NCBI RefSeq assembly: GCF_000455365.1 | Contig: NZ_HG315686.1 | Location: forward strand, 116,695-180,694 | Reading direction: 5' to 3' | DNA length: 64,000 nt | Source: Halopiger djelfimassiliensis | GTDB lineage: Archaea; Halobacteriota; Halobacteria; Halobacteriales; Natrialbaceae | Part shown: in pieces, positions 25,973 through 34,251 of the stretch | Position numbering within the stretch: the stretch's first letter is position 1 | Layout of the letters: each line of letters starts with the position of its first letter | Position numbers and translations under genes: made by a program | Notes under the pieces: model-generated | The model's database searches: none | Seen by the model: only the letters and a program-made list of their open reading frames with translations | What the model was told of the DNA's origin: nothing

Positions 25973-26127
25973 ATTTCTTTGTATATAGTAAAGACTAGTT
26001 CGGAGTTGTCGGTGTGTGATTTCTGCTTGTACAACAATGAAGGTGTCGCCGAACGGCACCGTCAAAAGTTGTGTTGTTTTTTCAACCGTGAGTAAACATT
26101 TTCAGTGTGGGGGTCCAATGGGGACGT

Positions 26128-27597
26128 ATGGCAACGAGAGTGGCACAGCGGAGAGAGCGGATTTACGTCGACGGCGAGTGGCTCGAGACCGAGAACGCGA
26201 TTCCGGTCTCGGATCTCGCCGACGGTGGGACGTTCGCCCAGGTCGGCGCGGCGGGACCGGCGGAGGCACGGACGGCACTCGAGGCGGCCCACGGGATCAA
26301 ACCCGAACTGCGTCGGACGACGGTCGTCGAGCGCGCGGCGTGGTGTGAAACGATCGCCGAGGGGCTGCGCGAACGCGAGGAGGAACTCGCGGAAGTCATC
26401 GTCCGCGAGGCCGGCAAGCCGATTTCGTCGGCACGCGGCGAGGTCGGCCAGGCGGCAGAGCGGTTCGACCGCGCTGCCGAGGAGGCCCGGAACATCGTCA
26501 GCAAGGGGGAGTTCCGCGAGGGGTCGACCGAGGGCCACGAGGGCTGGCAGGCAATCGTCAAACACGAACCGATCGGGGCGGTGCTCTGTATCACGCCGTA
26601 CAACTACCCGTTGGCGACGACCGCGTTACAGGTTGCCCCTGCACTCGCCGCGGGCAACAGCGTTCTGCTCAAGCCAGCGAGCAAGACGCCCATCTCGGCG
26701 GCGATCCTCGCGGACGTCATCGCCGACGTCGACGGGATCCCCGACGGCGCGTTCAACTTCGTCCCCGGCGAAGCCAGCGAGATCGGCGACGTGCTTTCGG
26801 GCGACGACCGCGTCAACGCCATCGCGATGACCGGGTCCTCGGGCGCGGGTAAACACGTCGCCCGCGAGAGCGGGATGGTCAACCTGCACATGGAACTCGG
26901 CGGTAACGCCCCGGCGATCGTCTTCGACGACGCCGACCTCGAAGACGTCGCGGGCAACTGCGCCAAGGGATCGTTCAAGTACGCCGGCCAGCGGTGCTCG
27001 GCGATCTCGCGCGTGCTCGCCCACGAGTCGGTCCACGACGACCTCGTCGACATGATCGACGCGCAGATGGACGCCTGGCAGGCCGGCGACCTCTTCGATG
27101 AGGGCACCGCCTTCGGACCGCTCATCAGCGAGGATCAGGCCGACTGGGTCGAGGAACTCGTCGAAGACGCCGTCGAGAAGGGCGCGGATCTCGTCCGCGG
27201 CGGCGAACGCCGCGCACCCGAGGGCGTCCCGGACGAACTCGCCGACCAGTTCTTCGAACCGACGCTGCTGGCGAACGTCCCGCGCGATGCCCGCATCGTC
27301 GACGAAGAGCAGTTCGGTCCGATCGCCGCCGTCACGACCTTCGAGGACGAGGACGAAGCCGTCGAAATCGCGAACGGCTCCGACCTCGCGCTCGACGCCG
27401 CCGTCTTCACGACCGATTACAAACGCGCCATGCGGGTCGCGGAGGTCGTCGACGCCGGGGCCGTCCGCATCAACGGCGCGCCAAGCCACGGTCTCGGCGA
27501 CATCCCGTTCGGCGGCAACAAGGACTCGGGTATTGGCCGTGAGGGACTCGACGCCTCGATACACGAGATGATGCGGAAGAAAAGCATCGTCCTGTAA
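26128..27597 (+). CDS. NAD(P)-dependent aldehyde dehydrogenase (lactaldehyde / non-phosphorylating GAPDH type)
   Basis: A 489-residue aldehyde dehydrogenase with ITPYNYPLATTAL, MTGSSGAGKHVA, MELGGNAPAIVF and the catalytic Cys in KYAGQRCSAISR (about residue 290), ending IPFGGNKDSGIGREGLDASI. The ITPYNYPL form of the first motif is typical of lactaldehyde dehydrogenases and non-phosphorylating glyceraldehyde-3-phosphate dehydrogenases, different from the enzyme at 9892, which has VPWNFPF. Either substrate class fits; neighbours do not decide. The ATG at 26128 fits the family N-terminus. Confidence 0.9.
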   Translation: MATRVAQRRERIYVDGEWLETENAIPVSDLADGGTFAQVGAAGPAEARTALEAAHGIKPELRRTTVVERAAWCETIAEGLREREEELAEVIVREAGKPISSARGEVGQAAERFDRAAEEARNIVSKGEFREGSTEGHEGWQAIVKHEPIGAVLCITPYNYPLATTALQVAPALAAGNSVLLKPASKTPISAAILADVIADVDGIPDGAFNFVPGEASEIGDVLSGDDRVNAIAMTGSSGAGKHVARESGMVNLHMELGGNAPAIVFDDADLEDVAGNCAKGSFKYAGQRCSAISRVLAHESVHDDLVDMIDAQMDAWQAGDLFDEGTAFGPLISEDQADWVEELVEDAVEKGADLVRGGERRAPEGVPDELADQFFEPTLLANVPRDARIVDEEQFGPIAAVTTFEDEDEAVEIANGSDLALDAAVFTTDYKRAMRVAEVVDAGAVRINGAPSHGLGDIPFGGNKDSGIGREGLDASIHEMMRKKSIVL

Positions 27598-27626
27598 CGT
27601 TCGGGCGTCCATCCGGCTCACGCGCG

Positions 27627-27649
27627 CCGACGACCGCTCGAGTCGTCGG
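27627..27649. terminator. hairpin between convergent genes
   Basis: CCGACGAC and GTCGTCGG form a perfect 8-bp stem with a 7-nt loop between the stops of the aldehyde dehydrogenase and the convergent lipoprotein gene, a likely bidirectional boundary. No T tract follows. Confidence 0.4.
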
Positions 27650-27657
27650 TCCCGCTC

Positions 27658-28809
27658 TCAGAACGAGACGTCCTCCGACAGGATTTGCGTTCGCGTGTCG
27701 CCCGCTACCGCGATCACCAAAACGGTATCCGAAACGCCGTCCTCGTACTCGAGCGTCCGGGTCTCGCCGACCTCCGACAGCGTCGTCTCCCGTCCGCTTT
27801 CGGTCTTGATTTCGACGAAATCCGTGTTGCCCGCCGACGTGTACATCACCGTCACTTCTCGAGTTGTTGGATCGACGTCGATATCGACTCCTGCTTGAGC
27901 TTCCTGACCGACGCTCCGTTGCCGTTCGGCGAAGAGGTCGATGGTCTCTAGTTCGGCGATCGGCGCGGTCCCGGTCGCCACCGCAGCGGACCCGTCGATT
28001 TCGACCGTGAACTCGTCGACCGGGTCCGCGTAGGGATACCCGTCCAGAACCCCTTCGAAGTCGTCCGCCGCGGGTGGTTCGTCGCTCGACGCAACGCAGA
28101 TCGTCAGCGTGGCCGCTTCCGTCCCAAGCGACCACGACTGTCCGACCGCGACCTCCTTGTCCCCCAGCGTCTCGGCCGTGATTCCCGACGAGAGGTGGTC
28201 GTCGCCGACCTGCTCGAGCACCGTCTCGAACCGGTCGTCGACGTGTCGGTCACCGTCGGTGCCCGCATCGAGGACGTCGTCGATATTCCCGACGTCCGGA
28301 TCGACGACGACGAGCGTCGATTCCGAAACGGCGACGTCGACCGCGGGCTCGGCCGGTTCGTAGCGTTCGAACTCGTCGATCTCCTCCTCGAGAGGCCACG
28401 CCTCGAGGACTGTGGGATCGAACGCCCCGCCGATCACGTGGGTGCTAACGTCGTATTCGGGACCGAACTCGAGGACGTACTCGACGGTCGGGTCCTCGAA
28501 GCGGTCCAGAACCGTGCCTGTCGGCTCTCGGGGTTCGAGCCTGAGGGCATCGATCGTCTCCCGTCCGAGATCGTCCTCGCGGGCACGGACGGTTGTGGCG
28601 TCGACGTAATTGAAGACGGTCGGCTCGTCCGAGGAGGCGGGGACCCACCGTTCGACCGGTTCGCGATCGGCTGAACCGGCTGGTTCATCGTTCGGTTCCT
28701 CCGAGTCCGACGGTTCGTCGCTTGTGTCGGAGTCGTTCAGACACCCCGATCCGCTGGCGGTCAGGCCGGCGGTCGTTGCGAGGACCACCCGTCTCGAAAC
28801 GTTCATCAT
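27658..28809 (-). CDS. Tat lipoprotein of unknown function
   Basis: A 383-residue exported lipoprotein with signal MMNVSRRVVLATTAGLTASG and lipobox GSGC, followed by an Asp/Glu/Ser linker. The mature part is mainly predicted beta structure with repeated hydrophobic strands (EYVLEFGPEYDVSTHVIGGA, VDVAVSESTLVVVDPDVG) and no catalytic motif I can name. A TATA-like TAGTATATATTA precedes it (around 28832-28843). Haloarchaea carry many such proteins; function not recognised. The second ATG, three bases later, is an equally good start. Confidence 0.75.
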   Translation of the reverse strand: MMNVSRRVVLATTAGLTASGSGCLNDSDTSDEPSDSEEPNDEPAGSADREPVERWVPASSDEPTVFNYVDATTVRAREDDLGRETIDALRLEPREPTGTVLDRFEDPTVEYVLEFGPEYDVSTHVIGGAFDPTVLEAWPLEEEIDEFERYEPAEPAVDVAVSESTLVVVDPDVGNIDDVLDAGTDGDRHVDDRFETVLEQVGDDHLSSGITAETLGDKEVAVGQSWSLGTEAATLTICVASSDEPPAADDFEGVLDGYPYADPVDEFTVEIDGSAAVATGTAPIAELETIDLFAERQRSVGQEAQAGVDIDVDPTTREVTVMYTSAGNTDFVEIKTESGRETTLSEVGETRTLEYEDGVSDTVLVIAVAGDTRTQILSEDVSF

Positions 28810-28925
28810 TCAGTCCGTTCTTGCAGTCGGTAATATATACTACTTTACATTTTCTCGAAAAATCAGTTCCGGCGGTGACCGCGGGTTCCGAACCGACTAC
28901 CACTGTCGGGACCGCAACGCGAGGC

Positions 28926-29930
28926 ATGGCGCGTGACCCGGACCTCACCGTCCTCGTCGCCGGCGAAACGCTGATCGATTTCCTCCCCGAGCGTCCCGGA
29001 TCGCTCGCATCCGTCGAGCGGTTCGAGCGCCGACCCGGTGGTGCACCGGCGAACGTCGCCGTCGGTCTCGCCCGACTCGCGGCACCGCCGCTGTTCTGGA
29101 CCCGCGTCGGCGACGATCCCTTTGGACACTATCTCGAGCGGCAACTCGTCGACTACGGACTCCCGGACCGGTTCATCGAGCGCGATCCGGTCGCGAAGAC
29201 GACACTCGCGTTCGTCACCCACGACGACGCTGGCGAGCGGACGTTTACCTTCTATCGGGACGGCACCGCGGACACGCGCCTCGAGCCCGGCCGGATCGAC
29301 GACGCGACGCTCGAAGTGCTCGAGTGGGTCCACCTCGGCGGGGTCACGCTCGCGACCGGGTCCGCCCGGGCGGCGACGATGGACCTGCTCGAGCGGGCCA
29401 GCGATGCAGGGTGTACGGTTTCGTTCGATCCGAACCACAGGCCGGAGCTGTGGCACGACGACGGGACGTTTGTCGAGGTCGTTCGCGGTGTGTTCCCGCA
29501 TATCGACGTTTGCAAGGCGACCGTCGGGGAACTCGAGCGGCTCGGGTTCGATGGCGAGACGCCATCGGCACTCGCTCGAGCCGCGATCGAGCACGGCCCG
29601 CAGGTGTGTTTCGTCACGCGCGGGAGCGAGGGTGCCCTCGCCGTCGCCGAACCGTCGTCGCCGTGGACGGGACCCGACGACTCGTCGTCGGATCCGATCG
29701 TCGCCGAGTTCGGCGGGTACGACGTCGACGCCGTTGATACGACTGGGGCGGGCGACGCCTTCGTCGCGGGCGCGATCACGGCGTTGCGCGGGGCGACGTC
29801 GCTCGAGAAGACGCTCGCGTTCGCGTGTGCGGTCGCGGCTATCGCGACGACGGAACCGGGGGCGATGGCCGCGCTTCCCGACCGCGAGTCCGTGCGAGCG
29901 TTCCGCCGAGAGCGATCGGAATCACGGTAA
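28926..29930 (+). CDS. PfkB family carbohydrate kinase
   Basis: A 334-residue ribokinase-fold sugar kinase. The N-terminal GETLIDFLPERPG and RRPGGAPANVAVGLARL bind sugar; VDTTGAGDAFVAGAITAL is the second PfkB signature with the catalytic Asp in GAGD. Fructokinases have the same GGAPANVA form, so a fructokinase or related hexose kinase is the best guess. It starts at ATG 28926; upstream in-frame sequence crosses the divergent lipoprotein promoter and is not coding. Confidence 0.88.
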   Translation: MARDPDLTVLVAGETLIDFLPERPGSLASVERFERRPGGAPANVAVGLARLAAPPLFWTRVGDDPFGHYLERQLVDYGLPDRFIERDPVAKTTLAFVTHDDAGERTFTFYRDGTADTRLEPGRIDDATLEVLEWVHLGGVTLATGSARAATMDLLERASDAGCTVSFDPNHRPELWHDDGTFVEVVRGVFPHIDVCKATVGELERLGFDGETPSALARAAIEHGPQVCFVTRGSEGALAVAEPSSPWTGPDDSSSDPIVAEFGGYDVDAVDTTGAGDAFVAGAITALRGATSLEKTLAFACAVAAIATTEPGAMAALPDRESVRAFRRERSESR

Positions 29931-30029
29931 AGAGAGGGTCCCGTAACGGGTTCGTGCGGGACGACTATCCCGTACGACGGCGAAGCTGCAAGCCGACGGA
30001 CTATCCTCCTCCGGTCCGCGTCGTTTCCC

Positions 30030-31169
30030 ATGTCCACCGACGTTCGAGACGGCCTCTCGTTCGGCAAGACAGTCGTGAGGGGAATACAGGAGAAGAACGT
30101 GCCGTTTATGGCCGCGAGCATCGCCTATCAGGCGTTTATCTCGTTGTTGCCGTTGCTCGTCCTCGTGTTCTTTCTCGTCACGATCGTCGGGGACGAGGCG
30201 TTCGCGGCCGCAGTCTCGGAGACGACGGAGGGATTTCTCCCGGAGAGCGGACAGTTGCTGGTCGAAAACGCGATCGAGGACTCACCGGCTACCGCCGGCT
30301 CGACGCTCGTCGGTCTCGTCGTCTTACTGTGGGGATCACTGAAAATATTCCGGGGGCTCGACACGGCCTTTTCGGAGATCTACGGCACGGCCGGCGAGAG
30401 TTCGTTCGTCGACCAACTGCGTGATGCCGTGCTCGTCTTCGGCGCGATCGGCGGCGCGCTCCTCGCGGCGACCATCGCGGGAGTCCTCTTTGCCTTCCTG
30501 TCGGCGATCCCGTTCATCGGCGTCGTTCAATCCCTTCTGCTCGTCGTCGTGCTCACGCTCGCGTTCTACCCGATGTACTACTACTTCCCCGACGTCGACG
30601 TGTCCCGCCGGGAGGTCGTCCCCGGCGTCGTCGTCGCGGCGGTCGGCTGGACGGCACTCCAGTCGCTGTTCCGAGTCTACGTCTCGTTTGCGTCCGGTTC
30701 GGAGTCGGCGGGCCCGGTCGGTGCCATCATCCTCCTTTTGACGTGGCTGTACTTCGGCGGGTTGATCCTGCTCGCCGGAGCGGTCGTCAACGCGATCGGA
30801 ACGGGTTATCTCGAGCCCGGAGCCGACGGCGCGGAGTCGACCGAGCGCGTCGAGGATGCGACCGCGGAGACCGAGCGCGAACCGTTCGTCGACGCGACGA
30901 AACGCGAGCGAGACCGGCTCGCGGCCCGCGCCGAAACCCTCGAACGGGAGCGCGATCAGCTCCGAAACGATCTCGCGGCCCAGCGAACGCGGCGCTACCG
31001 GCTCGAGGACCGGGTCGACGACCTCGAGACGAGGGCCCGAGCGCTCGAGGCCGAGAACGAACGGCTCCGCCGGGAACTCGAGACGAGCCGCAGGTGGGGA
31101 GCACGGCTGCGGGAGCTCCGCTCACGGTTCCGATCGGTGAGCGTCGGTACCGTCGAACGGCAGCCCTGA
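30030..31169 (+). CDS. YihY/BrkB family membrane protein with cytoplasmic coiled coil
   Basis: A 379-residue protein. Residues 1 to about 260 form the YihY domain: NVPFMAASIAYQAFISLLPL, LWGSLKIFRGLDTAFSEIYG and a PGVVVAAVGWTALQSLFRVY segment with six membrane helices. The remaining 110 residues are a highly charged coiled coil (ERDRLAARAETLERERDQL, VDDLETRARALEAENERL), absent from bacterial homologues of 280-300 residues. YihY was once called RNase BN but is not the nuclease; function is unknown, possibly transport. Confidence 0.85.
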   Translation: MSTDVRDGLSFGKTVVRGIQEKNVPFMAASIAYQAFISLLPLLVLVFFLVTIVGDEAFAAAVSETTEGFLPESGQLLVENAIEDSPATAGSTLVGLVVLLWGSLKIFRGLDTAFSEIYGTAGESSFVDQLRDAVLVFGAIGGALLAATIAGVLFAFLSAIPFIGVVQSLLLVVVLTLAFYPMYYYFPDVDVSRREVVPGVVVAAVGWTALQSLFRVYVSFASGSESAGPVGAIILLLTWLYFGGLILLAGAVVNAIGTGYLEPGADGAESTERVEDATAETEREPFVDATKRERDRLAARAETLERERDQLRNDLAAQRTRRYRLEDRVDDLETRARALEAENERLRRELETSRRWGARLRELRSRFRSVSVGTVERQP

Positions 31170-31389
31170 CGAACCGACAGCAGGTCGACGGCCGGTCGCG
31201 TCGGGACGGACCGTCCGGACCGTCGACGGGACGCTACGTTGTCGCCTCGAGAGCGGCGGCCTCGAGTTGCTAACTCCGACCCGCTATTCCGCCGCTTTTT
31301 GTTAATACACTTCCCCATCGAAGGCAGTAGTTAATAACAAAGATGGATTAGATAATAACTCTTTTAGCCGGCGGTGCGTATTCTCGAAT

Positions 31390-32409
31390 ATGAACCTCTC
31401 ACGACGGACGTTCCTGCAAGGGAGCGCCGGATCGGTTGCGGTCGGTTCGCTGGCGGGCTGTCTGGACGGCGTCGCTCGCACCGGCGAGGGCGTCGACTCG
31501 GGGTACGCCGCGTTCTTTGCACTGTGGGACTGGACCCAACACGTCACCGGCGACGAAGCATCGTTCGAGAATCCGGTCGGGGCCGGCGAGATGGGCCACG
31601 GGTGGGAACCCGACGGGACGCTCGTCACCGATATCGCGTCGACCGACGCCTTCGTCTATCTCGACTTGCCGGAGTTCTCCTGGGCACAAGACGTCGCGAC
31701 GACGCTCGAGGCCGACTACGAGACCGTCGCGGTCATCGACGGTCTCGAAGGACTCGATGACGAGTTGCTGGATTGGGACCACGATCACGGTCATAACGAC
31801 CACGACGATCACGGTCATAACGACCACGACGACCACGGCGATCACGACCGCGGCAACGTCGACCCTCACGTCTGGGTCGACCCGGTTCTCGCCCGGGAGA
31901 TCGTGACCACCATCGCCGACGAACTCGGCGCGGCCGCGCCAGACAGTGCCGAGACGTTCGAGGACAACGCCGCGGCCTACAACGACCGACTCGAGACGCT
32001 CGACGAGCGGTTTCGGACTCTCGTCGACGAGGCCGAGCGCGACGTCGCCGTCCTCGCCGGGCACAACTCCTACAAGTATCTCCAGCACCGCTACGGGTTC
32101 GAGATTCACACGCCAACCGGCGTCTCGCCACAGGACGAACCGGACTTCGACGCGCTCTCGTCGACGATCGAACTCGTCGACGATCGAGGGATCGAGACGA
32201 TCCTGTACGATCGGTTCGAGGTCGCCGGCGAGGACGACCTTCCCCGACAGGCCAGGACGATCCTCGAGGGGAGCTCCGCAACCGACGCGATGCCGGTCAC
32301 CCCTGCCGAGGGGACCCTCAAGACGTGGCAGCAAAACGACTGGGGATATCTCGAACAAATGGAAGAGATAAACATCCCCGCGTTCAGAGAGGCACTTGGA
32401 GCACAGTGA
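31390..32409 (+). CDS. znuA: zinc ABC transporter, substrate-binding lipoprotein
   Basis: A 339-residue cluster 9 (ZnuA/TroA) binding protein with a twin-arginine lipobox signal (MNLSRRTFLQGS ... LAGC). It has the His/Asp-rich metal loop DHDHGHNDHDDHGHNDHD at about residues 130-155, then DPHVWVDPVLAREI with a metal His, LAGHNSYKYLQHRYGF with a second, and an Asp-containing C-terminal lobe. The His-rich loop is typical of zinc rather than manganese binders. First gene of a three-gene operon; its stop overlaps the ATPase start. Confidence 0.92.
   Translation: MNLSRRTFLQGSAGSVAVGSLAGCLDGVARTGEGVDSGYAAFFALWDWTQHVTGDEASFENPVGAGEMGHGWEPDGTLVTDIASTDAFVYLDLPEFSWAQDVATTLEADYETVAVIDGLEGLDDELLDWDHDHGHNDHDDHGHNDHDDHGDHDRGNVDPHVWVDPVLAREIVTTIADELGAAAPDSAETFEDNAAAYNDRLETLDERFRTLVDEAERDVAVLAGHNSYKYLQHRYGFEIHTPTGVSPQDEPDFDALSSTIELVDDRGIETILYDRFEVAGEDDLPRQARTILEGSSATDAMPVTPAEGTLKTWQQNDWGYLEQMEEINIPAFREALGAQ
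31783..31830 (+). repeat. 24-bp exact tandem duplication in the znuA His-rich loop
   Basis: The unit starting GATCACGGTCATAACGACCA (24 bp) occurs twice head to tail without mismatch at 31783-31806 and 31807-31830, adding eight residues (DHGHNDHD) per copy. It shows recent expansion of the metal loop. Confidence 0.9.
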
Positions 32410-33146
32410 CGCCGGTTATCTCCGTCGAGAACGTGACGTTTGCCTACGGCGACCAGCCGGCCGTCCGTGATGTCTCGTTGACCGTCGAGCAAGGCGACTT
32501 CCTCGGGCTGATCGGCCCGAACGGATCCGGAAAGACGACGCTTTTACACCTCATGCTCGGGCTGTACGCGCCCGATAGCGGCTCGATCGAACTCTTCGGC
32601 GAGCCGATCGAGGCGTTCGAGAACGGCGAGCGGATCGGCTACGTTTCCCAGCAGGCGACCAGCCAGGCCGGGACGATGCCCGTTACCGTCCGCGAGGTCG
32701 TCACGATGGGGCGGTTCCCCCACGTCGGCCACGGACGGCTGACCGACGAGGATCGGCGTCTCGTCGACGAGGCCCTCGAGACGGTCGACATCGCCGATCT
32801 GGCGGATCGGCGGATCTCTCAGCTCTCCGGCGGCCAGCGCCAGCGGGTCTACATCGCCCGGGCGCTTGCGTCCGAGGCCGAGTTACTCGCGCTCGACGAA
32901 CCGACCGTCGGCGTCGACGCCGAGTCACGGGACGCGTTCTATCGGCTGCTGGAGTCGTTGAACGAGTCCGGCATTACGATCGTCCTGATCGAACACGACA
33001 TCGGCGTCGTCACCGATCGCGCGAACCGAATCGCCTGTCTCAACACGGAACTGTACCACCACGGAGACACCGAATCGTTCGTCGAAAGCGACGCGCTCAC
33101 CGAAGCGTACGGCACGACCGGACAGGTCGTCCACCACCACCACTGA
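32406..33146 (+). CDS. znuC: zinc ABC transporter, ATP-binding protein
   Basis: A 246-residue ABC ATPase: Walker A GLIGPNGSGKTT, Q-loop YVSQQ, signature LSGGQRQRVYIARAL, Walker B LLALDEPTVGVD, and switch HD at EHDIG. It powers import of the metal handed over by ZnuA. It starts with GTG inside the znuA stop (GTGA overlap). The protein ends in VVHHHH, four consecutive histidines, an unusual metal-binding tail for an ATPase in a zinc system. Confidence 0.93.
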   Translation: MTPVISVENVTFAYGDQPAVRDVSLTVEQGDFLGLIGPNGSGKTTLLHLMLGLYAPDSGSIELFGEPIEAFENGERIGYVSQQATSQAGTMPVTVREVVTMGRFPHVGHGRLTDEDRRLVDEALETVDIADLADRRISQLSGGQRQRVYIARALASEAELLALDEPTVGVDAESRDAFYRLLESLNESGITIVLIEHDIGVVTDRANRIACLNTELYHHGDTESFVESDALTEAYGTTGQVVHHHH

Positions 33147-33149
33147 CCG

Positions 33150-34163
33150 ATGCACGGGAACACGAGACGCCGGCTGGAACTCGCGGGAATCGTCCTGACG
33201 GGACTGCTTGCGACCGCAATGCTCGCGCTGTTGCTCGTCGATTGGCTCCGGGAGTATCCGCTGGTCGCGCCGCTTTACGAGCAGCTCCGGCTGGCCGGTC
33301 GGCTGCTCGACGACGGCCTCGGGACGAACGTCTTCTCGCACCCGTTCATGTGGCGATCGATGGCGACCGGCGTCCTCATCGGGGTCGTCGCCCCACTGGT
33401 CGGAACCTATCTCGTTCACCGCGAGATGGCACTCATCGGCGAAACCCTCGCCCATACGGCCTTCGCCGGCGTCGCGATCGGGCTGTTGTTCAACGCGACG
33501 ACCGGCTGGGACGGCCCGCTGCTGTTCGTCGCCCTCGTCGTCGCCATCGTGGGGGCACTCGGCGTCCAGTGGCTGACCGAGCGGACCGACACGTACGGCG
33601 ACGTCCCGATCGCGATCATGCTCACGGGGAGTTTCGCCGTCGGGACGCTCATCATCAGCTACGGTCGCGGACTGACGGGAATCAGCATCGAGGGGTATCT
33701 CTTCGGGAACCTCTCGGTCGTTTCGCCCACGGGGGCGCGCACGATGGCCGTCCTCAGCGTCGTCGTCGTCGCGGTCGTCGTCGCAACCTACAAACAACTC
33801 CTCTTTATCACGTTCGACGAGCAAGCCGCCCGCGTTGCCCGGCTGAACGTCTCGCTGTACAACACGTTGTTGATCGTGATGACGGCCGTCGTCGTCGTCG
33901 GTGCGATGCAGATCCTCGGCGTCATCCTCGTCGCCGCGATGCTGGTCGTCCCGGTCGCGGCCGCTACCCAACTCGCAAACAGCTTCCGCGAGACGCTTTT
34001 CCTCTCGATCCTGATCGGGGAGCTATCGATCGTCGGGGGGTTCGCGTTCGCGATTTCCCAGAGCCTTCCCCCCGGCGGATCGATCGTCGTCGTCGCTATC
34101 TCGGCGTATCTGCTGGCGATTTTCGCCTCCAACCGCTCGGTAGCGGCGATCTCGACGCACTGA
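33150..34163 (+). CDS. znuB: zinc ABC transporter, permease
   Basis: A 337-residue permease of the ABC-3 (ZnuB/TroC) family with about nine membrane segments. Diagnostic are MATGVLIGVVAPLVGTYLVHREMALIGETLAHTAFAG near residue 70 and GAMQILGVILVAAMLVVPVAAATQL late in the protein. The N-terminus carries an extra membrane segment compared with the core family. It follows the ATPase by 3 nt; the operon order is binding protein, ATPase, permease. Confidence 0.92.
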   Translation: MHGNTRRRLELAGIVLTGLLATAMLALLLVDWLREYPLVAPLYEQLRLAGRLLDDGLGTNVFSHPFMWRSMATGVLIGVVAPLVGTYLVHREMALIGETLAHTAFAGVAIGLLFNATTGWDGPLLFVALVVAIVGALGVQWLTERTDTYGDVPIAIMLTGSFAVGTLIISYGRGLTGISIEGYLFGNLSVVSPTGARTMAVLSVVVVAVVVATYKQLLFITFDEQAARVARLNVSLYNTLLIVMTAVVVVGAMQILGVILVAAMLVVPVAAATQLANSFRETLFLSILIGELSIVGGFAFAISQSLPPGGSIVVVAISAYLLAIFASNRSVAAISTH

Positions 34164-34218
34164 CACTGTCCCTCGACGACGGCACCCAACCGTCCCTCCT
34201 TCGCGGGAATTACCGACC

Positions 34219-34226
34219 CCTTTAAC
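34219..34226 (+). promoter_or_regulatory. TATA-like box of the acetate-CoA ligase operon
   Basis: CCTTTAAC lies about 26-33 nt before the ATG at 34252, the leaderless spacing seen repeatedly in this window. Confidence 0.45.
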
Positions 34227-34251
34227 ATCGCCCTCGCGGTACCCCCAACCG

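Noticed and set aside
31310..31320. CTTCCCCATCG upstream of znuA, identical to part of the dpsA palindrome
   Set aside because: Only one arm plus centre matches and it is about 70 nt from the start; kept as a remark under the dpsA finding.
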